From positions 1-41,132 of the forward strand of contig JAOPGA020000066.1 in the NCBI GenBank assembly GCA_026419775.2: DNA of 41,132 bases. Direction: 5' to 3'. Below, one piece after another: positions 31,824 through 39,970 of this stretch. This DNA comes from Acrasis kona. Its lineage: Eukaryota; Heterolobosea; Eutetramitea; Acrasida; Acrasidae. The notes beneath the pieces are model-generated. The model ran no database searches and was not told the origin of the DNA. It saw only the letters and a program-made list of their open reading frames with translations. A program made the position numbers and the translations under genes. Each line of letters opens with the position of its first letter. Positions within the stretch are counted from its first letter, which is position 1.

Positions 31824-32047
31824 CGTTTATTTTACAAAATCTTTAAGTCTTACAATAAAAGAGGTAAAACAGAGGTTTAAAACAATATCAAGTCAAACTC
31901 AATCGTGCTGCTTAATATCAGTTAGAATTTATAAAATGCTCGTATTTATTATGCTTAGGCTATCAATCTTTTTTTAGGCTTTTATAAATCATCCGTGCTA
32001 ATAAAAACTCAAGACAACAAGACAACAAAACAACAAAACACAAAATA
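31824..32047. promoter_or_regulatory. Divergent promoter between SPT20 and the 4TM gene
   Basis: The 224-bp gap contains TATAAAT at 31983-31989, 59 nt before the 4TM start codon. A second TATAAAA-like match lies near 31932. Either could serve as a TATA box for the rightward gene. Confidence 0.4.
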
Positions 32048-32518
32048 ATGAAGTTCCCACTTATTAAGTATGCATTTGGTTATGGAGAAGCATTCCTAGT
32101 TAATCTAGTGGTAGGAGCTTGGGCGCTTATTCACCCCTACAGCTTGTTCTATTTATTAACGCCACCACCTTACGAACATGAACTAAACTCAGCAATGATG
32201 ATGGAGGCAGCTGGAAGACTGTTTGGATTAGTATACCTTGGATTGTTCGTTTTAGAGTTCTACATCATGGCACTACAACGCAATGCCAGCGCTATGAGAA
32301 CCACTTTGTTAACATTTGCAATTGGAGATGTTATACATGTTGCCTGGACAATCTATCTTTATGCACACGGAGGACTGTGGTGGCAGTGGATAGGAAACTT
32401 ACTCCCCACTCTCAGTCTAAATGCCATTAGGTTATTTTGCTTATTTTCAAATCAATCCGCAAAAGAGACTGAACTACAAAAACCGATAACCAATGATATT
32501 GTGATGGCAGAGGCCTAA
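32048..32518 (+). CDS. Four-helix integral membrane protein, unknown function
   Basis: This 156-aa single-exon ORF has four hydrophobic segments, at about 14-36 (AFLVNLVVGAWALIHPYSLF), 53-75 (GRLFGLVYLGLFVLEFYIMA), 84-105 (TTLLTFAIGDVIHVAWTIYL) and 112-133. Helices 1 and 2 are joined by a short loop (TPPPYEHELNS). The C-terminus is polar. The layout resembles small multi-pass DUF families of membrane proteins, but I cannot name one. Its stop TAA overlaps AATAAA (32517-32522), as in other genes here. It lies 215 bp upstream of the 7TM-RGS gene in the same direction. Confidence 0.75.
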   Translation: MKFPLIKYAFGYGEAFLVNLVVGAWALIHPYSLFYLLTPPPYEHELNSAMMMEAAGRLFGLVYLGLFVLEFYIMALQRNASAMRTTLLTFAIGDVIHVAWTIYLYAHGGLWWQWIGNLLPTLSLNAIRLFCLFSNQSAKETELQKPITNDIVMAEA

Positions 32519-32635
32519 TAAAAACTACATGTACATAAACCATGTTTTCTTGTTACTAAATTTCAACTTTTAGAGTGTAGAGGTCCAATACTCTTTGATT
32601 TGTTTTTAAGCTATTCGGAGTGTTGGCAAAAGGTA

Positions 32636-32737
32636 ATGGCAGGAATTGTAAAGAAAAATTGTTGGCGTCAGGAGGATTATGTCAATTTTATTCGAATTTT
32701 TACAAAAATAGAAGACGTCAAACGTCGATATTCATGA
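32636..32737 (+). other. Upstream ORF overlapping the 7TM-RGS start
   Basis: A 33-codon ORF (ATG at 32636) ends with TGA that overlaps the main ATG as ATGA (32734-32737). This fits translational control by reinitiation. Alternatively one of the GT-AG pairs in the leader (for example GTAATG..CAG) removes part of it. Confidence 0.4.
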
Positions 32738-34101
32738 ACGCAACCAATACAACAACACCTCAAGGCATAGATACCGTTGGTTATGGAATGATTATCATAA
32801 ATTCAGTAGATAGTGCATTTCGGTACGTACCCGTACTCATATGTGAAATTGTGTTACTGGTTTTAGTCATTTTATGGAGAGACAAACAACCCTTAAAAGC
32901 TCGTGGGTTTATACCTGCGTTTGTTATTTGTTGCAACATATTTGGGACACTGGTCTCTGCAGCAACAAATTGGACGAATCTACCGTTTTTGCCAAGTAAT
33001 GTATACCCAGTGGTAACCAATGCCACAAAGCAATGGCCAGCACTAGGTACTCTTTTAACCAGCTTTGCGCTAAGCTTTCAAATCTGCAGATTCAACATTA
33101 CAACTTATTTGAACCGACGAAAAACTCATGGGCACCAAGAAGACGACGCTACAGACGACACTAGTCATTATAAAATGCCCCGGTGGTATAAACCCTGCAC
33201 TTCAAACATTACTCTAGCAGTTGGAATTGTTATTTTATTGGTTTTCGAATGTTCACTTTTAGTGACATCATCTGTATTACCTTCGCTTCAAACGGCATTT
33301 AGATTTTTTTTGTTTTCGCAGATTGTATTTTTAAGCTTGTTATTTGTTTTTATTGCCTGCTGTTTCATTATTTGGGGGTTTTATTATGAGATAAAATATG
33401 ATGGCATTAGAGGTTATTTGTCTGTTGTTAGGGATCCGTTGTTGTTTCGATTAGACACTGTGCTTTTGGTAATGCTCATCGTTCCACTGATTCCTGGTGT
33501 GATCTTCTCAATCCTACAAGAGAATGCTACATTCATATCAGCAACAGAGCGGTATTTGGTTTCTGTGGTGATTATTAGACTTTGTTTGTATGTTGGGTTT
33601 TTTATAATTATATTGGTTTCTGGCCTATCATGCGTTATTCTAATCATAAAGAGAAAGTACAAAAAAAAATCTGAGGTCTCTAACAATCCTCTGGATCAAC
33701 TTTTATCAGTTTTGAGCGACGGTGAGACAAGAATGTTGTTCGAATCATTTTGTAAAGGAGAGTTTTGTTACGAAAATCTTCAAGCTTACCATGACTGTGA
33801 AGTCTATAGAAAACTGAAAGACCAAAACAAAGCAGTAAAAATGTTGAATCGTATAATAAAGATGTATTTGACAGATGATGCCATATCCGAAGTGAATATG
33901 CCAGACTACGCTAAAAGTAAGATGCTAAGCTACGCAGATGGAATTCCAGATCAAATGGACTGGAGAGATGCCATTAAAGAGTTTGAAAATGAATTGATAT
34001 CAAACATGTTGGATCCATTCAGTCGCTTTACGGTATCTGTGCTTCTAAAAAATCATCACATTCAGTTAAAACTACAAGAAGACTATGAGATTAAACATTA
34101 A
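32734..34101 (+). CDS. 7TM receptor with RGS domain
   Basis: From the ATG at 32734 the protein is 455 aa. The open frame extends upstream without ATG to 32620. An Asn-rich, possibly glycosylated extracellular N-terminus (MNATNTTT) is followed by seven hydrophobic helices. These include VPVLICEIVLLVLVIL, PAFVICCNIFGTLVSAAT, LAVGIVILLVFECSLLV, IVFLSLLFVFIACCFIIW and LDTVLLVMLIVPLIPGVIF. After the last helix a basic turn (KRKYKKK) leads to an RGS domain (about 345-445) with LDQLLSVLSDGETRMLFESF and LNRIIKMYLTDDAISEVN. Such proteins sense ligands and accelerate GTP hydrolysis on G-alpha. They occur in plants, fungi and several amoeboid protists. There are no introns. Confidence 0.88.
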   Translation: MNATNTTTPQGIDTVGYGMIIINSVDSAFRYVPVLICEIVLLVLVILWRDKQPLKARGFIPAFVICCNIFGTLVSAATNWTNLPFLPSNVYPVVTNATKQWPALGTLLTSFALSFQICRFNITTYLNRRKTHGHQEDDATDDTSHYKMPRWYKPCTSNITLAVGIVILLVFECSLLVTSSVLPSLQTAFRFFLFSQIVFLSLLFVFIACCFIIWGFYYEIKYDGIRGYLSVVRDPLLFRLDTVLLVMLIVPLIPGVIFSILQENATFISATERYLVSVVIIRLCLYVGFFIIILVSGLSCVILIIKRKYKKKSEVSNNPLDQLLSVLSDGETRMLFESFCKGEFCYENLQAYHDCEVYRKLKDQNKAVKMLNRIIKMYLTDDAISEVNMPDYAKSKMLSYADGIPDQMDWRDAIKEFENELISNMLDPFSRFTVSVLLKNHHIQLKLQEDYEIKH

Positions 34102-34130
34102 AAAAATCCTATTTTCAACCTACTTTGAAT

Positions 34131-34264
34131 TCATGACGTCACGTGTTGGGCACCAATCAAAAAGGAAAAGAGGTCCTCCAAAGTGAAGAAGGAATTGAAA
34201 GTGTTGCGTCGAGATACATGTAAAGATGCGTTGAGCGCCTTCCAAAACAACGGGATGCTCGAAT
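34131..34264 (+). CDS. Possible small gene fragment with poly(A)-overlapping stop
   Basis: Between two convergent genes lies an open frame of about 44 codons without ATG. It reads WAPIKKEKRSSKVKK, then ELKVLRRDTCKDALSAF and QNNGMLE, and ends in TAA inside AATAAA, like the validated genes nearby. A shifted ATG frame (MTSRVGHQSKRKR) begins at 34134. A 26-nt GT-AG segment would join the two, but that is shorter than any intron here. It may be a tiny basic protein, a mis-assembled one or a gene remnant. Confidence 0.25.
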
Positions 34265-34326
34265 AAAGTTATTATTGTTTATTCAAAAAGTAGAAATTAA
34301 TTTCCCCAAATCATTTTAAAAAACAT

Positions 34327-34992
34327 TTATTGTCTTGGTGCAGACGGCAGTGGATTATAAACAACATTGGCAACTGGCGACAAGTTTGGATTCATAGGGG
34401 GATTGTACGGCTGTGGGTATGATGGTTGCTGATGTGTGTATTGTGGAGGATTGTCATATGGTTGTGTGTATGATGATGGCTGATAGACTTGAGTAGCTGC
34501 AATGAGTGGTGATGCGACTGTCTCGTATTTTCTTCTTGCTATTCTTTTTCTTCGAATGACATAAATAACTAAAGCCACAAATAATATCAAAACCAAACCA
34601 AGCACTATAGGTAACACGATGGCCAATACATTGACTCGATTATCTTCCGAGAATTCGTAAGTGACAAATGCATCTCTGGCGCCTGTATTCGTTATTACTA
34701 AATGTCCGTCAAGGGGAATGGATCCAGAAGCTTTCCCAAACAATGTGTTTTCAGCGGAGAGGTCTCGGTAATATCTGAATCGTTGGTCTGTCTGTAAATT
34801 CTCGTAATTATCCATGCTCACTACGTAAATGTTGATTTCTCGATCGGAGACGATGTTGTATGAAAATTTTACTTGTGAATTGATGAATCCCAACGAAAAG
34901 TGTGCTTTAGGTCTTAAGTACATTGATCCTTTATTTGTAGTTGCATATACAAGTTGAATTGCGATAACAAGCAACAGTGTTCGAAGTATCAT
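34327..34992 (-). CDS. Type I membrane protein with PPxY tail
   Basis: The 221-aa protein has a signal peptide (MILRTLLLVIAIQLVYA) and a beta-rich ectodomain of about 95 residues (VKFSYNIVSDREINIYVVS to GHLVITNTGARDAFVTYEF) with the look of a GOLD-type sandwich. One transmembrane helix (VLAIVLPIVLGLVLILFVAL) and a basic stop-transfer stretch (RRKRIARRK) follow. The cytosolic tail is rich in Tyr, Pro and Gln and contains NPPQY, a PPxY motif that binds WW domains such as those of Nedd4-type ligases. It is likely a surface or endosomal cargo/receptor; the family is not named. The stop codon overlaps AATAAA (34326-34331 on the minus strand). Confidence 0.75.
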   Translation of the reverse strand: MILRTLLLVIAIQLVYATTNKGSMYLRPKAHFSLGFINSQVKFSYNIVSDREINIYVVSMDNYENLQTDQRFRYYRDLSAENTLFGKASGSIPLDGHLVITNTGARDAFVTYEFSEDNRVNVLAIVLPIVLGLVLILFVALVIYVIRRKRIARRKYETVASPLIAATQVYQPSSYTQPYDNPPQYTHQQPSYPQPYNPPMNPNLSPVANVVYNPLPSAPRQ

Positions 34993-35148
34993 GTTTTGTT
35001 CTATAATTGAGGAGTAAATTCAAAACTCCGAATATCAATTACAAAAATATTTTTTAAATAATACTAAAAAGCTTTACAAAAAATAAAAATAAAATGATCC
35101 TAATCCTATATTCGTGCAATAGAGTTAAAAATAATCTCTACTTTTGGC

Positions 35149-35155
35149 TATAAAA
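35149..35155 (+). promoter_or_regulatory. TATA box of the trypsin-lectin gene
   Basis: TATAAAA lies 43 nt upstream of the start codon, within GGCTATAAAAAC. The spacing would allow a 5' UTR of only 10-20 nt. A good consensus, but position is the only support. Confidence 0.5.
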
Positions 35156-35197
35156 ACAACGCAATAGCTAAAAATCCGAAAAATCATCTAGAAAATC

Positions 35198-36597
35198 ATG
35201 ATTAAATCAGTGTTAACATTGGCCGCTCTACTTGTAGCGTCCGTTTTCGCCGTGAAGGGTGGAATACAAATCAACCAAGGGCAATACAGCTACCTAGTAT
35301 ACTTGATGGTTAACCCAGGAACCGATAGTACTTATGCATGCAGTGCAGGTATCGTATCAAGCCGCTACGTAATTAGCGCTGGGCATTGCAGCTTTGGAGA
35401 CTTTTTCCAAGTAATTGTGAATCGAGTAGACGTTAGAGGATATAGAAGATCAGATCTAGTAGACGTTAGCAAAGTAACCCGCCCTAGTAACTTCGGAAAG
35501 GACGGCCTATTCAATTACAATGACATAGCTGTCTTTGAGCTGGCCAAGCCCGTTTCGGAATTAGAGGGATTCGTTCAATATCTAAACATCGGTCTTAACC
35601 CTCCTCCCGTTGGATCAAACATCATTATAGCAGGTTTTGGCCAATTGGCAGGCCCAACAAGTACATCTAAGTCACACTGGGGAGTAACAGTTGTGTCACC
35701 GGACAATCAATGTCAGTTCAGCTCATATAGAAGCGAGGTCGCATTTTGCAGTGTAGACAATAACGTATATGCCTGCCCAGGTGATTCTGGAACTCCAATT
35801 GTGGTTAAGCCCAGAGGCTCTTCAAGATACGTCCAAGTCGGTGTAAATAGTTTCGGATATGATGGACCTTGTGGTAACAAGAGGCCAGATTCTGTTGTCG
35901 GTAAGATCTCCTCCATGATCCAATTTATTAGAGAAAACACCGTGCTGGCACCACCTACATTCGTCAATGTTAATTACAACAATCTAGAGTTCCCTAATAC
36001 GGCTGCTCCATCCCCAACAGAATATGACACTAACGGATGTTGGACATGCCCTAGTGGTCAAGTTCATTGGTAACTCTACTACTAATTTGAAAGATTTTAC
36101 TAACTACTATTAGGTTTAGAGCCGGTCTAGCGTCCGCACCAGGAGGAGATAGATGTGCCTGTGTTCCTCAAGGATCATCACCCACTAGTGCTCCTGCCAA
36201 CGGATGCCCAGCAGGATGGACTAAGAAAGATGATTTCTGCTACAGATTGTATACTTCTCCAGTACAATCATACACTAATGCGAGACAGTACTGCAAAAAC
36301 GAAGGAGGAAATTTGGCATCGATTGTGACCTGGCAAATGAACTCTTGGATCAACTCTTTCATACCATCAAGCTGTGCAGAGTTCTGGATCGGCGGAGAGA
36401 GAATCGGAAACACCAATAGCTTTAAGTGGGCTGATGGCCGAAACTGGGGATACACAAACTTTGACACCAATCAACCAAGGTCGAACAATAATTATGTTTC
36501 ATTCATCCATGGAAGTCAGTTCGGTACTGTTGGAAAATGGAGATCGATTACGAACGATTACTTAAAACCATTCCTGTGTCAACGCAGAGCCCAATAA
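35198..36597 (+). CDS. Secreted trypsin-like protease fused to a C-type lectin domain
   Basis: Exons 35198-36069 and 36114-36597, with a 44-nt intron containing TACTAAC, give 451 aa. The signal peptide ends near SVFA. The mature protein would start VKGG, equivalent to the IVGG of active trypsins, so no activation peptide is evident. The catalytic triad is His63 (SAGHC), Asp109 (YNDIAVFEL) and Ser197 (CPGDSGTP). The specificity position six residues before Ser is Tyr191 rather than Asp. A Cys-rich linker spans the splice (GCWTCPSGQVHW). The lectin part follows, with GWTKKDDFCYRLYT, ARQYCKNEGGNLASI, FWIGG and FLCQRR. Its Ca-binding EPN/WND motifs are not evident (WADGRNWGYTNFD instead). A digestive or prey-recognition enzyme is plausible. 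Confidence 0.9.
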
Positions 36598-36792
36598 TAT
36601 ATGTAGATAATAAACACTCATAATTGTTTTAACGACGAACTTTATATACACCCAAGAAAATAAAATTGTTTTTAATATCATATGGGCGGATACAGTTTTA
36701 TGATTCTGTTGACTTGATTTTTTGTAAAGAATTGAAGACTTTTGACATTTTGAACGTTAACAGAATCCCGCCAACAAAGTTTTCCAAACGAC

Positions 36793-37458
36793 ATGACAAA
36801 GAACGACAATAATAATGTCACTCCAGTAGCATCACCTGTTCACTCACCTGAGGCTCGCAAAAGCTCACCCTCCATCACAAAGATAACAAAGGCAAAGAAG
36901 ATGTCCCCCTCACCCAAAAGATCTACACAAACAAGAAATTTGTTTATGAGGATGATTACTCCAACCAAGAGACCGAAGTCTACACAACGATCAAGCTCAA
37001 AAAATTTGAAGAAGCTATTGAAGATTAATAAGAACTCAGATGAAAAAGAAAATGATGTTTTAACATCAACAGCCAAAGATGATGTTAGTTCTGGGATAGA
37101 CACTATAACCGAGAGAACAGAGTGGACTGATACAGCAACTGATGCCTCGTACTTTGGGGTTCAGTCTGACAGTGACGATGATAACGAATACTCCAATGAT
37201 TATGAGGTTGACCCCGACGTTATAAACACATTCGGTTTTGATGTGCCTCAAAAAAGATTCCTCACACCCAAAAAGACCAATGTTAAATCTAAAGAAAAGA
37301 GTTTGATGGGAATTATAAGAAGTCGTTCGAGCAAAAATATCCTAGCCAAAACACCTAAAGCAGACAAGGAGGAAGAAGGCAACAATAGTGATGGTGGCCT
37401 TAGTGTCGCAGACAAAATCCTGAAGGAGTGGAAAGGATCGAGGGGGACTCCATTGTAA
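36793..37458 (+). CDS. Disordered Ser/Thr-Pro-rich protein with KEN box
   Basis: The 221-aa ORF is low in hydrophobic residues. It has a basic N-terminal half with many SP/TP sites (SPVHSPEARKSSPS, KKMSPSPKRSTQT, ITPTKRPKS), an acidic middle (SDSDDDNEYSNDYEVDPD) and a basic tail (FLTPKKTNVKSKEKS). SDEKEND contains a KEN box, the degron read by the anaphase-promoting complex. Together with the CDK-type sites this suggests a cell-cycle regulated chromatin or spindle protein. I recognise no family. AATAAA follows the stop by a few bases. Confidence 0.65.
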   Translation: MTKNDNNNVTPVASPVHSPEARKSSPSITKITKAKKMSPSPKRSTQTRNLFMRMITPTKRPKSTQRSSSKNLKKLLKINKNSDEKENDVLTSTAKDDVSSGIDTITERTEWTDTATDASYFGVQSDSDDDNEYSNDYEVDPDVINTFGFDVPQKRFLTPKKTNVKSKEKSLMGIIRSRSSKNILAKTPKADKEEEGNNSDGGLSVADKILKEWKGSRGTPL

Positions 37459-37800
37459 AAATAAACACCAACAACAGAACATTGCTATGAAATCACGTTT
37501 GCATTCGGAACTCCTTTTGAAAACATTTAGTAATTAGAATGAAAAGAACGTCAACTTTAAGCACCAACGATTTTAACGTTGTTTACCAAACAATCCTCTT
37601 GCCTTCATTTTTGAATCTTCTAAATAATGTTTTCGATGTTGTTTAGGCTCATTCGGTCATTACATCCTATCAGAATTGTATACGAGGGCCAACTTTATAA
37701 AAATTTCCTGTAGAGTACCATGAGTCTAACTGTACACTTTATTCAATATAATACAAAATTGTTCTCTACAGTCGGTTGACTACCGCAGCGTTATCAAGCT
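37459..37800. other. Intergenic region between convergent genes
   Basis: A 35-codon ATG frame at 37539-37646 (ILLPSFLNLLNNVFD) is faintly gene-like but has no support. Nothing else is visible. Confidence 0.35.
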
Positions 37801-38211
37801 TTATAAGAATGGCTTGTTTTTGTACTGCACTATAGGGTGTACAGTTCTGTTCGTCACTCCGTCTAAAAAACTGTTGTGTTTATAAGCAAGAGTGTAGTTT
37901 CCCCAAGAATATGTAGGTCCCTCTTGAATTCCTTCAGAATCTGTGTAGCTCATCTTGGGTATTGTGTTTAAAATGCCCACGGTTTGGTTTATAATCTTCT
38001 TTTGTGATTTGGTTAATTTTCTTTCAATTTGGTTAAATGAGATAACACTTTGACCTTGGGAGGGTTTGGTCTTCGAAGTAAATTCGTTAGTGTTTATGCT
38101 TTCTGTGTCGTTGTAGTACGCCGATACCTTGGTGGAGTACGGATTATAAAGCAACTCATCAGTGAAGGCTTGAATCTTCTGCAGCGCTTTCTTTAATATG
38201 GATCGTGCCAT
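37801..38211 (-). CDS. Hypothetical 136-aa protein
   Basis: The first ATG of the frame is at 38211 and gives MARSILKKALQKIQAFTDEL. The frame is open a further 15 codons upstream without an ATG. A helical N-terminus is followed by a Ser/Thr-rich part, a basic stretch (RKLTKSQKKIINQT) and a C-terminal region with aromatic residues (GPTYSWGNYTLAYKHNSFLD). No signal peptide, membrane helix or family motif is recognised. Composition is protein-like and the frame is clean, so it is probably a real lineage-specific gene. Confidence 0.5.
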   Translation of the reverse strand: MARSILKKALQKIQAFTDELLYNPYSTKVSAYYNDTESINTNEFTSKTKPSQGQSVISFNQIERKLTKSQKKIINQTVGILNTIPKMSYTDSEGIQEGPTYSWGNYTLAYKHNSFLDGVTNRTVHPIVQYKNKPFL

Positions 38212-38970
38212 TGTTTTATTGATTTGAGTTTTGAATTTAGCTATTCGATTTGTCAATTTCGGTGTCCGAAATATGTAGGATCCGCCTCCGCTACATGTCC
38301 GAACAGAACTTTTGTGTCAGAACTTTATTGTAAAAAACAACCAACATTGGAAGTCCAGGCCCAAAATGACGTGGGAGGTTTTTTTAAGTAAAGGGAGCCG
38401 CTTTCTGACTAAAGTCCATATGTCCTTTTGATTTCTCTTCCCCTCTTCTCCGAAAAGCTTAATACTTTAGTCAAATACTACTACGGTATATTGTAGAAGA
38501 GATCTAAGCTAAGCAGTTGGATATACTTTGGCTAATCTCTACCTTAATAAGCAGGCCTTCTACAAAATGGGTCACAGGGTCTCATCAAATAATCCTCCGA
38601 CATACTGATTAATATTCACTAGTATTTTATGTACTCCTTGGTATGAACGATATGAATTTTATTTTATTTATTCCTTAGTATGAAGAAGTCATGAAGTCTT
38701 TCAACAGCTCAGCTTAAGCGTATATTAGGCTTAATTTAAAATTTTTCTGTCGCTTCAGAGAACACGCTAATAAAGTTGAGCATTTATTTCCTCATTTGTT
38801 TGTCCCTTCATTTGCATCAAAACTAATGGTCAACCAGGATGAGCCGCATTTGAATATTTTGAAAGACATGTCGTGTGATATATTTACAGCGGAAATGGGG
38901 AATTGGTGGGGGAAATAAAGTGATATAAATTCGACGCTATTCTATTTCTTTTCAGCTATAAGGTCGCAAA
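38212..38970. other. 760-bp intergenic region with a possible structured RNA
   Basis: No open frame of note. At 38491-38565 the ends pair over 9 bp (38491-38499 with 38557-38565) and an inner 6-bp stem (38498-38503 with 38535-38540) is possible. Together these outline a ~75-nt folded unit, but it has no tRNA hallmarks. TATAAAT occurs near 38930, about 40 nt before the next gene's start. Confidence 0.3.
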
Positions 38971-39642
38971 ATGAAAGTCATCACGATTGATGTTATATCA
39001 GATCCAATATGGTACTCTATTTTTTATGTTTTGCTCTAACACTTCAGCATTTGGTGTTTCATAGGAAAGAGAAATCTCAAACTAGCAATAGAGGAGTACC
39101 AGCAAACCCATCCAGACACCACCATCAACATAAGATATCATCCATACAGACTTAGTGTGGTGACACAGATTGAAAACAAGTGGGAAAAGATGCAGAAGAG
39201 TGCAACCCCAGAAAAACTTGAGACTTATTTACCTAAAATCAAAATGTACTCAAAGTTTGCTGGAATCAAATTAGAGTTTGGTGGTGTGGTTGGACCTACC
39301 GAAATACCACAATTACTCATACAATACGCCGGTACCATAAGCCTTGAGCTACAAGATAAAGTAGTGGAGAGATTATTCCACGAGTATTTTGAATTGAATA
39401 CGGAAATTTTTCAACTTGAATCTGTTTTAAGAGTTGCAGGAGAGTTAGGAATTGATAAGGAAGCAGTCAGACAATATCTTGAAAGTGATGAGGCCAAAAA
39501 CATTCAAAGTGAAAAAGTAGAAGAAAATGAGAGGAACAAAATAAAGGGAATACCACACTACACTGTCAACGGTAAATACACCATGTCGGGTGGTGAAGAC
39601 CCTCACGAGTACTTGTACTTATTAAATAGAGTTAAATTTTAA
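38971..39642 (+). CDS. FrnE/DsbA-family thiol oxidoreductase
   Basis: Exons 38971-39011 and 39048-39642 around a 36-nt intron give 211 aa, matching the ~210-230 aa of this family. The start MKVITIDVISDPICIWCFIGKR, read across the splice, contains the thioredoxin-fold CxxC as CIWC (Cys14 and Cys17). The intron splits the first Cys codon (TG|C). The all-helical insert is MYSKFAGIKLEFGG to LVRVAG-type helices. The C-terminal cis-Pro segment is GIPHYTVNGKYTMSGGEDPH, typical of FrnE (V-P in most, here I-P). These proteins act as disulfide oxidoreductases or isomerase-like glutathione enzymes. The exact substrate is unknown. Cytosolic, as no signal peptide is visible. Confidence 0.9.
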
Positions 39643-39970
39643 ACAATTTCGCATGAAAATTTGACATGCCCTCTGTTACATAGTTTTAAAATCAGGACAC
39701 ACCTCGTTCCCTCATCAGAGACAATACTAATGTAGGTGATACAAATTTCATTTTTGCTTTAAAATAACGAACAACTCAACAATCTTCTCTGAAAGACGTT
39801 GCGTTTATTCTAGTCAATTTGAAAGTTCCACGTTCAAGTTAGAAAATCAAACGTATCTCCGCAATATCTTTGTAAGATATTTTCGTCGTTGTAATCCAAA
39901 TTGAGGTGAAATTTTACAAAGTTATCGGAACGTGTGTCCGCTAACCCGACTTTTTTTTAGTAATTTCAAA
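39643..39970. promoter_or_regulatory. Upstream region of the Zn2Cys6 gene
   Basis: 328 bp without a gene. A small 7-bp hairpin (ATATCTT / AAGATAT, about 39867-39883) lies about 90 nt before the start codon. No TATA box is apparent. Confidence 0.3.

Noticed and set aside
32620-32733. N-terminal extension of the 7TM-RGS frame
   Set aside because: The frame is open but begins with GTG. The first ATG at 32734 gives a sensible Asn-rich extracellular start.
37539-37646. 35-codon ATG frame between convergent genes
   Set aside because: Too short and unsupported. Possible intron continuations lead to stops or have odd sizes.
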